This document shows positions 56,386 through 64,000 of a stretch of 64,000 nt of DNA, one piece after another. Source of the stretch: Okapia johnstoni (lineage: Eukaryota; Chordata; Mammalia; Artiodactyla; Giraffidae); the NCBI GenBank assembly GCA_024291935.2, contig CM044312.1, positions 74,977,001 to 75,041,000 on the forward strand, written 5' to 3'. Both the position numbers and the translations under genes were made by a program. Each line of letters starts with the position of its first letter. The first letter of the stretch is position 1. Under the pieces are notes generated by a model. It made no database searches and was not told the origin of the DNA. It worked only from the letters and a program-made list of their open reading frames with translations.

Positions 56386-57311
56386 ATGCTGGATTCAGTT
56401 CAAAAAACAAAAGAAAATTTCACTTTTGCTAAATTGAAAGGATGTGTGTTTTTGTGTGTGTTAAGTGTAGAGAAAAGTTTGAGAAAAGATATGTCCTCAT
56501 CTTTCCAAAAAGGGATTCAACAGATCATTTCAATGACAAAATGTAGAAAGTAGCAACATGAATAAAACATGTTACATGGAAATACAGAGGTAAATTCCAA
56601 AATATCAAATTGAAAACTTAAAAGTGGTTGTTACTTGGAAGCAGAAAGTGAGATGGTAGAAGCTTATTATGCCAATCTTTTTGTAAATAGCAATCTCAAA
56701 TAAAGGTAGGGAAGGAAAAGGAAGTAAAAATAGAAGAATTTGGGAGACTATAACAAAACAAAATGCTGTGCCTTTTTCTATGGCTTGAATGTGTAGCAAC
56801 AAGGTTATATCATATTTATAAATGGAAGACTTTAAAAATTAAATATATACATAAAGAAATAATGCAAGCCCCACTGGCCTAGCCAACCTAGGTGAAGCTT
56901 CACCTAGGTGAAGGTGCTGTTAAGTATCCCCACCCAGCTATGGTGAAGATACTAACGTCAGCTTTTGGACAAGTCTTAGGAGGGAAACAAACCTTACTGT
57001 TGCTTTAGATTTATCATTATACAATCATACTTATTTTCCTTTTAAAATATGTTAAAGATACAGAAATTTTCTCCTACTACTGTAAATACTACTCTCCTCT
57101 CTTTGCCTTTCATATGACAGTGACATGTTTTCCAATGATCACAGTGATTTGTGTACTTGAATAAGTACTTTTACTTAATTGCCTGATTCTGTTCATGATG
57201 CTTCTTTTTAAAATTAGACTAGTTTTCTCATTTGGGGGGAATTTTCATATTCTCTACATTTCACTCTTTCGGGAATATCGAATATCAGAAAATTACAGTC
57301 TTCCTATTTTA
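56386..57311. other. Unassigned sequence containing a perfect palindrome
   Basis: No gene or named repeat. A 24-bp perfect palindrome lies at 56886-56909. Confidence 0.5.
56886..56909. repeat. Perfect 24-bp palindrome
   Basis: The left half ACCTAGGTGAAG is followed without spacer by its exact reverse complement CTTCACCTAGGT. Each half holds the internal palindrome ACCTAGGT, and AAGCTT is at the centre. Confidence 0.97.
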
Positions 57312-57530
57312 TTGTAGACACAGGCTTTGGAACATGACTAGACAGATTTAAATATTAGCTCTGCCACTCAGTAACTGTGCAACTCTGCTTGGATTATGTT
57401 CTTTCTGAGCTTCAGTTTCCTCAGTCTAAAATGGCAATTATAATGCCTACACTGTAGGAGTTTTGCAAAGATAATAATTTGTGTAGCATACTAAGTGCTC
57501 AAGAAATGGTTACTATTGCTATTGCTTTAG
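57312..57530 (+). mobile_element. MIR SINE, sense, nearly complete
   Basis: GCTCTGCCACTCAGTAACTG, CTTCAGTTTCCTCAGTCTAA, AATGGCAATTATAATGCC and AAGTGCTCAAGAAATGG follow the MIR order. Confidence 0.88.
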
Positions 57531-58268
57531 GTTAGCTGGGAAAGGAAAACAAATATATCTTATTACATCCAAATTTTCTAAAAGATAGTTCAAATTGATA
57601 GAGGTTGTGTTCTTTTTTTGACATAAAATACAGTGGAGTAGTATTTGGGGTGTCCTTATTGAACTGCAAACAGCCTATTTCCTGTTTTCCACGGAACTCC
57701 TTTGGGGATGTTTTAGGACTGCCTGAGTGGCACATTGGTGGTGTTAAAGGGTATAAAGTATTGATTTTGAATTACATTAAATGCAATTTTCTTTAAACAG
57801 GGGACCTCCTTCCCCCATGCCCTCTAGGTACACTCCTTAAATAAAGACAAAAGTCTCCACAAAATATTGAGAGGTAGAAGTGGGGAAGGGTCCATTTGTA
57901 AGGGATGATTACATCTTTTACCTGTGTAACTACATGTAAATGAAGAGAAAACTAAAGCCCCTTAAATCTAGATTTTGCTATTAAGGATAAATGATGCAAG
58001 CAGAAAGTTGAAGACCCTAAGCTGTCAGAAAAATCTAAGTCTCATTAGTCATTTGAGAAATAAATCACAAACAGATCACAATAAAAAGCATCTCGCCTCT
58101 GAGAGACTGCTGAGCATACACTTTGAGCATCTTCTCCATTAGTGAGAGCAAGTGCTTGGTGCACTCAATATAATCATGTAGTATTGATCATGCATCCTTA
58201 AACTGAAGCTGTGGGGCTCCAGCAGAGGGCATGATTCACAAAGCCTGCAGCAGGGGAAGTTCTCGCTG
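57531..58268. other. No recognised feature
   Basis: Two opposed short frames (57532-57735 minus, 57605-57796 plus) overlap each other and lack motifs. Confidence 0.5.
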
Positions 58269-58352
58269 TTATATCTATTTATTCATTTGTCTATCTATTT
58301 GTCTACCTTTCTATATATTTGTCTATCTAACGATCTATTGTCTATCTATCTA
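58269..58352. repeat. Degenerate (TCTA/TCTG)n tetranucleotide repeat
   Basis: Repeated TATCTATTTGTC and GTCTATCTATC units. Confidence 0.85.
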
Positions 58353-59548
58353 GAGATGGATTTGAAATTTCTAGTTTGTTTCAGCCTCAGTTCCCCTCCC
58401 TTTTGCAGTGAGCTCAGTCTGGTAGTTGGCAACGCAAGCAAATATAACATACTTCATGCTTTTTACGCTAGAAGGTGGCAGTGAGAAACAGAAAGCTGGC
58501 TTTCCACGGCGAGATTAATCATTGAATAAAGTATTTTAAAATAGTTACTGAAAAATGATTCTTTTGTTAAATTGTTTTTCTTTAAAATACTTGGATATGT
58601 TTCTTCCTTTATGGATATGAGCTGCCTTATTGAGTCATATGTGGATGGGGGGAAAATCATATTTTTTAATGCCAAGTTAGCAACCTACCTTAGGAAGGAA
58701 AAGTGGCGGCAGTGAGAAAGCACCCAGAGCTTGATAAGAGTTCTTAATAATGAATTCTAAACACCACACACACACACACACACAAATCCAATCACTGAAT
58801 AATAATTAGCTTTGCTTCTCAGGCAAGTATCTTAAAATATATATGTTGTACTTTAAAAATATTGCTGATGTCAAAATATTCAAGGAATGTGAGGAAACCG
58901 GGGAAGGAATGGAGGGACCAATGTCCATCAGCAGGATTTATCTCCTCAAAATCTCCTGACCTCAGAGCAATTTCCATACAAATGTCCCTCTGTGGGTGAG
59001 GTCAGCCTGCCCCTCCCCCCCACCCCCATCCAGGTTCAAGTGAGGTTAACTTTCATGATGACTGGAAGAAAAATGTCCCGTTAGCTCTCTCTCACTTTCT
59101 GACTCAAGATCCCACCTTTTGGTTTTGATGTTTCTGAAAAAGATGGGTTTGAGTTTTTGGCTTTACCTTGTATTTGGCCCTTAGCCCTGAATCAGTCCTG
59201 TTGTATTAATACATAGGAGGCTGCTGATATTAGCTCAGGCTGGATAATATATAACATATTGAAGGCAAATGATACTTTTAATAGTGACTTTTGATGATGC
59301 TATTAATGATAGTGATGAAAAATAACACTGTGCAAATAGAAAAAGGAACAAAAATGTAGGAAAAAATATGAATAGAAAGGTCAATAAGCTAGATATGTTT
59401 CAACTGAGGTCCTAGATCTTAATTTAAAAAAAATCCATCTCAACTAATTTTGGGTTGCACCTCGCAGGCCTGTAACTCTTGCACTTGCCCAGCTTTAAGA
59501 CTGAAGAAAGAGCTCAGAGTTTGTAACAGAGATGTCTGTTACATCTAC
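58353..59548. other. No recognised gene; short simple repeats
   Basis: (CA)n at about 58763-58784 and a C-run tract at about 59010-59032. Otherwise unassigned. Confidence 0.5.
58763..58784. repeat. (CA)n microsatellite
   Basis: About 11 CA units. Confidence 0.92.
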
Positions 59549-59556
59549 CTTTAAGG

Positions 59557-59856
59557 CAGCAGTCCCCAACCTTTTTGGCACTGCTGCTGCTGCTGCTTAG
59601 TCACTTAAGTTGTGCCCGACTCTGTGTGACCCCATTGACAGCAGCCCACTAGGCTCCGCAGTCCTTGGGATTCTCCAGGCAAGAGTACCGGAGTGGGGTG
59701 CTTGTAGAAGACAATTTTTCCATGGAAGCGAGTGGGGGGCTGGTTTCGAGATGATTCAGGCACACTATATTTAGTATATACTTTGTTTCTCTTATTAATT
59801 ATATCAGCTCCACCTCAGATCATCAGGCATTAGATCCCAGAGGTTGGGGACCTCTG
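59557..59856 (+). mobile_element. hAT-type non-autonomous DNA transposon, interrupted by a SINE
   Basis: The ends CAGCAGTCCCCAACC and GGTTGGGGACCTCTG are inverted repeats of each other at 13 of 15 positions. The flanks CTTTAAGG (59549-59556) and GTTTAAGG (59857-59864) form an 8-bp target duplication with one mismatch, which is the hAT hallmark. Interior wording (GAAGACAATTTTTCCATGG, GATCATCAGGCATTAGAT) fits a common mammalian hAT-derived repeat. No transposase is present. Confidence 0.85.
59581..59700 (-). mobile_element. Bov-A2/Bov-tA monomer, antisense, inside the hAT element
   Basis: CTGCTGCTGCTGCTGCTTAG, GTTGTGCCCGACTCTGTGTG and CTCCAGGCAAGAGTACCGGA. Confidence 0.92.
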
Positions 59857-60474
59857 GTTTAAGGGATGGGGGAGCTCATAAGTCTGAAACAGGGTCCTAG
59901 AGCTACATCCCACCATGTGCAACACAGGACATGGTGGCAGTGTTCTTTCCTGCAGGGGCGGGGGGAAGAGGAGAATGCCCGTTATAGGGGAGCTTCAGTC
60001 AGGAGGGCCCATTAGGGAAAGCAGCAGTTTGATAAGAAACTGCTGATTTGATAATCCTTACCACCTGCTTGATAAGGACAGTTGCTAGCTGGAGCCTGAG
60101 GCAAGCATGTGGAAGGTCTCTCTCCTGAGTAAGGTGTAGGGGAGGCAGGCACTGTTCAAACAAGGGATACAGAGGGCAAGAGAAGAGCTGTCTTGTGTGA
60201 CCTGACCACAGTTATATATCTGAATGAATCTAGGTCCTGGGATTTTACTTTTACCTTGGGAGCAGATACGCCTTCACTTTCCATTTTATGAGTACCAAAC
60301 AATTGCAAAGGCAGTGGCTCGGCATTCCTTTGAAGAGTGTACTAAGGAAAAATTTTAAGCTCTGCTACAAGTCTGCTGCACCATCATTAAAAGCCAGCAT
60401 TAAAATTCAAGGATCAATAGCATGTTTATATCAGGCTCAAACATTTTTTTTTTCATTCCTTTAAAAGAACATCA
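59857..60474. other. No recognised feature
   Basis: Moderately GC-rich, unassigned. Confidence 0.5.
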
Positions 60475-60535
60475 AGGACTTCCCTGGTGGTACAGTGGAA
60501 AAGAATCTGCCTGACAATGCAGGAGACATGGTCTC
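60475..60535 (+). mobile_element. tRNA-derived SINE head fragment, sense
   Basis: AAGGACTTCCCTGGTGGTAC and CTGACAATGCAGGAGACATG. The rest of the SINE is missing. Confidence 0.75.
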
Positions 60536-61109
60536 TGCTTGTTTACTTAATCTACCCTCAGCCGGTCCAAGATTTTCTCAGAGCTGTCCTGTGGTCTTAG
60601 GCTCTCTTCCTTCCCCAGCCTTCTTTTTCTTCTTTGTCTTCATAGTTGTCACCCTTCCACCTCAATCTAAAGGCTTTCCTTGCCTGCTTCTCCTCCCTAT
60701 TGCCTTATCCTTCACAGGAAACACTGCAAATCCCTGGCACAGCTGGTCTTGCCCAGGGGTCTACACCAGATATCTTCTTGGAAGACCCAGTAACAGTGGG
60801 AACCACAGGAGTCATGCAATAAATGGGATCCTGCTAAAGTCTGGCTCAGAGTGGATCTGTTGTGGCCACAGACATAATTGGCTGTCATTTCTCTGTCTCC
60901 AAATATATAATTGAGTTGCCAGTTGGAGGTTGAAGTGTTCTTCATTTTGAATCCTTGAATTGATTGGAAAGACCAAGTGGAAGACTCCAAAATTATTTCC
61001 TTCTCCCTCCTCCCAGCCAAGATAGTAAATCAAAGCATCCCTGGAGAATAGGAAGAGATAGTGGAAATTAGCATCACATTCGAGAGCTAGAGGATGCCTG
61101 GCTCTAACT
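60536..61109. other. Unassigned sequence
   Basis: Contains the longest non-repeat frame in the window (60495-60914 plus, 139 aa), which begins in the SINE fragment. Minus frames at 60712-61020 and 60812-61033 overlap it. None shows a domain. Confidence 0.4.
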
Positions 61110-62745
61110 TCTTTTTTCTGGCCCTCAGAGAAAATGAATGGCTTGTGGAGAACGATCGTAGCCTACTGTAGGCTGAGGCAAGTAACAGCTCTGGTCATGG
61201 TTGCTCGCTATATGTGGTATTGTTGATAATGCTGACCAATAAGGATTCAGGTGCATGGTACACAGACATGCGTTTTGCAAATGTACTTTAAAAAAAACTT
61301 TTTTTTTTTTTTCATTTTGATCAGAAAAGATCAGGGAAAAGCTGCATTTGTGTGGAATAGACAAAAATATTGACTTATAATTTCCCCCAGGGTTACATTA
61401 ACCCTCCCACTTCTCTGTCATAATATATTCAAAAGGAATCTAAATCACTTGGACATGTCACAGATTATCGCATTATTGGATTGATGCCATTACATTGATG
61501 AAAAACTGGTAGCTAGTACATTGGAGGCCTTGTTAAGCCACATTTTAAAGAACAGCTGTTTCTGTCAAGCACTTAGTGGTCTAGTGGCCAGGGATATTTG
61601 TAATATCCCCTGAAGGGTAAAGGACAAAATTACTAATTCCTATAGTAGAAAAGAAACCACAACACATGGCAGGACTCTGGGGCGTTTGGCTAGAAAACAT
61701 TGTGCACATAGAAATACTGTTACAGCCCTTAAGTCCAATGATGTGGAAGGCTTCCAGTTTTGAATAAAGCCCCAGGGTAGAAAAGGGTTCTGAAGCTGCT
61801 GCAGGCTATGGTACTAGTGGTCCTACTACTTGGGCCATATCATCTAACAGGTTCTATATTGTTAGAAGTGTCAGTGGTGAGAAAAGATGGAATCCAAGTT
61901 TACAGCAAACCCTACTGAGAGAATCCTAATGCTGACTACTGGGCTTCTGGAACAAGATCATGTCATTTGCAGTGGAGAATTCCACTTCACTAGAGAGTCA
62001 TCTTCTGGCATGATACTTGGCCAAGGGGCACCAAGTGTGAATTGCCCATAATGAGTTGAGTTATTTTAGACCCACAACATCATAAAGCAGAAGGCTCAGC
62101 AGTGTCCATCTTAAGTCAGAAAAGATGCATTTGAGATTGAAATTAAGAGCATGGGCAAGCTGCATGAGCAGGTGGCCCAGACTCTATGTCATTCACCAGT
62201 GCCCCTTTGTAGATGAATTTTCTATGAGCAATTGAAAAAAGGAGGAAAAGGCCTAGGTTTGATTTCTGAGTGGGTAGGCTCAGTATAGGTGTGCAAACTG
62301 AATCTGGATAAACGTGGGGATGGCAGTGTTTCTTGATAATAGTGGAGACAGAAAAATCTTCCCAGTGGATGGAGGGACAAATAGAGAATATGACCTCCTG
62401 CTCTTTGTAGAAGGAGAACTGACCTTAAGGGGAATACATGTTTATTTCTGTACATTTGCTAATGGCCTAGTAGAATGGTCAGGGGTATGAAAGGAGAAGA
62501 CCAGAAGATCAGAGATGAAATGGTCTGGGATTGCTGTGGATGGATACGTGGGAATTGGCTGCTGCAAGTGTAATGTTTGAATATGTTAATGCCTAACAGA
62601 AACATCCACCAAAGAGGCACTGAACAATGAAGCAGACAAAATGATTTGGCCAACTGACATTGGTCCCTTTGTCAGTGACCATTCCAGAGCTGGCTTTTAG
62701 GGCACATGAATGGAAGAGCCACAGTCCCCACACTGGTACTTCTTG
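61110..62745 (+). pseudogene. Decayed ERVL-type pol remnant (RT to RNase H region)
   Basis: The nucleotide wording follows an old mammalian endogenous retrovirus pol. It passes from an RT start near 61130-61280, through the expected RT active-site neighbourhood near 61490 (CATTACATTGATG), to an RNase H-like stretch around 61620-62700. Landmarks are GAGAACATTGTGCACAT-like text at 61695, TTGGGCCATATCATC at 61830 and GGGCTTCTGGAACAAG at 61941. Many stops and indels interrupt every frame, with a T-run insertion near 61290-61312. I see no gag, env or flanking LTR. The family is inferred from pattern, not alignment. Confidence 0.6.
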
Positions 62746-63139
62746 ATCATGAGCAGGGATTAAATAATGTTTATGCTCACTGCTTTGTCTTTTAATTGTC
62801 CCATTTTAATTTAATGTCTTTTGTCTTTCTATTGTGCTTAAAATCCAGAAACCAAGAATTATAATAATTATACAAACAAGTCATGAAGTTTACAAGAAAA
62901 TTACCAATACCAAAATTATGTAGCAAGATAGGATTTGACCAGAAACACAGTAAATTCCACAGAGAGGGAGTTCTTACTTTATTAATTACACCTATTTAGA
63001 TTCAGATATTGACTCAGACTTTGCACAAAAATCTTTTAAAATGTGGCTAATAATAGTGATTTTGGGAGGGGGGTTTACAAAAAATGGGAGCAAGTGAATC
63101 AGCAGAAAGGTTTTGTTTAAAATGCAATTGTATTCTCAA
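62746..63139. other. No recognised feature
   Basis: AT-rich, nothing identified. Confidence 0.5.
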
Positions 63140-63310
63140 TTTTGTTACATCTGAGGGGAAACTTGTGGATTATGTATCATTCAACCCTTTAGTCAGGGAA
63201 AATAAGGCTTTGAGAAAAGATACAGTATCATGGCACCAATTAGTGATAAAACTATGGTTAGAGTCCAGCTATTCTGAAAGTCCAGTGTTTTTCCACTAAG
63301 TCATATAGTC
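63140..63310 (-). mobile_element. MIR-like remnant, antisense
   Basis: CATCTGAGGGGAAACTTGTG, GTTAGAGTCCAGCTATTC and GTGTTTTTCCACTAAGTCA follow an antisense MIR. Diverged. The short frame 63084-63299 is not a gene. Confidence 0.5.
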
Positions 63311-64000
63311 TCCTGTATTTAAAATAATGTTATTTGAAAATACTGTGGTTATGTACATGAAATTCATATTCCTTGAAATAACTGCTCTCTTAATCTGTCT
63401 TAATGAAGGCCCTGAATAAGTCCTGTATTTGTTTCATTCAAAAGAAGAATTAAAAATGCAGCTTGAGAAAACGGTGATAATACTTGGTATAAAAAGTGTT
63501 AACAGGTTGAAAATTCTCCAAATTATGAACTTATCCCAGCTATTTTCTTATATATTTAATGCTAGATATTTTTTGCAAAATGTAAGTAACCTATTCTGCC
63601 CCTGAACACTCTTTTTTGATGATCGTGCACCGTCTTGAGATTGTAGATTTTTCTATCCTAAATGTAATATTTCATTTAAAATTTTAATTTGCTTTTGGTC
63701 AATTTAATGACAATAGCTCACTTTCAGGATTATTTCCATTTCAGATTCTCAACTTCAGTTTATTTCTGGAGCACTAGCTAATCAGCATTTCACACTGATT
63801 TTTTTAAAACTCTTTTTTTCTTTCTCAGATTCCTCATCAATGCAAGTATTTTCATCACTGAGGTGATAATTTGGAGATCATAGAGTGACAAAAGTTTATC
63901 TGAGAATAATTTTCTCCTTTTCTATTACAAATTCAATAGTTTTCTAAAACAGATTTTTTATTATGCAAAACATATTTCGTGTAAGAGTGAGCATTTTTAA
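63311..64000. other. No recognised feature
   Basis: AT-rich end of the window, nothing identified. Confidence 0.5.

Noticed and set aside
60495..60914. 139-aa frame as a small gene
   Set aside because: It begins within a SINE fragment, includes a low-complexity phenylalanine run, has opposed frames on the other strand, and shows no domain.

Overview
The window is ordinary mammalian nuclear DNA from a bovid or close ruminant (Bos, Ovis or Capra type). This rests on several ruminant repeat families seen many times: BovB/RTE LINE copies ending in the GACTGAACTGAACTGA tail, Bov-tA and Bov-A2 SINEs, CHR-type tRNA-Glu SINEs, and Bovidae-type L1 3' ends. I find no host protein-coding exon, rRNA, tRNA, CRISPR array or operon. 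Every long reading frame lies in, or is a shadow of, a transposable element.

Layout. 1-14.8 kb: a diverged tandem array. Its unit joins an L1 ORF2-end/3'UTR fragment (~0.8-0.9 kb) to a GC-richer segment of ~0.6 kb, here called 'G', that I cannot assign to a family. Seven G copies share the same junctions with the L1 part. Two ~2.2-2.4 kb dimers inside the array also share deletion breakpoints. BovB copies, Bov-tA/Bov-A2 SINEs and one tiny L1 piece later inserted into it. 14.8-34.8 kb: mostly old or unique sequence with an L1M/HAL1 remnant, MIR and L2 remnants, many ruminant SINEs, several BovB 3' ends, an antisense L1 3' end, and an MLT1-like LTR split by a long antisense BovB. 34.8-37.3 kb: a comparatively young 5'-truncated L1 with target-site duplication and a nearly open ORF2 tail. 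37.6-46.1 kb: an ERV-type solo LTR, an older L1 ORF2 remnant, another BovB and more SINEs. 46.1-50.7 kb: a long antisense L1 (endonuclease to 3'UTR) pierced by two opposed Bov-A2 elements and one Bov-tA. 50.7-53.7 kb: a pile-up of a CHR SINE, Bov-tA, an apparently 5'-inverted L1, and a BovB whose 5' inversion is proven by flanking duplications. 53.7-64 kb: sparse old repeats, including an LTR-like repeat, a HAL1-like 3' end, MIR, a hAT-type DNA transposon with terminal inverted repeats, a decayed ERVL-type pol remnant, and several stretches without recognisable content.

No genes act together here. The content is a record of insertion and duplication. The best candidate for something undescribed is the L1-G composite tandem array at the left end. 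The remaining points of interest are nested insertions, twin-priming inversions and one perfect 24-bp palindrome.
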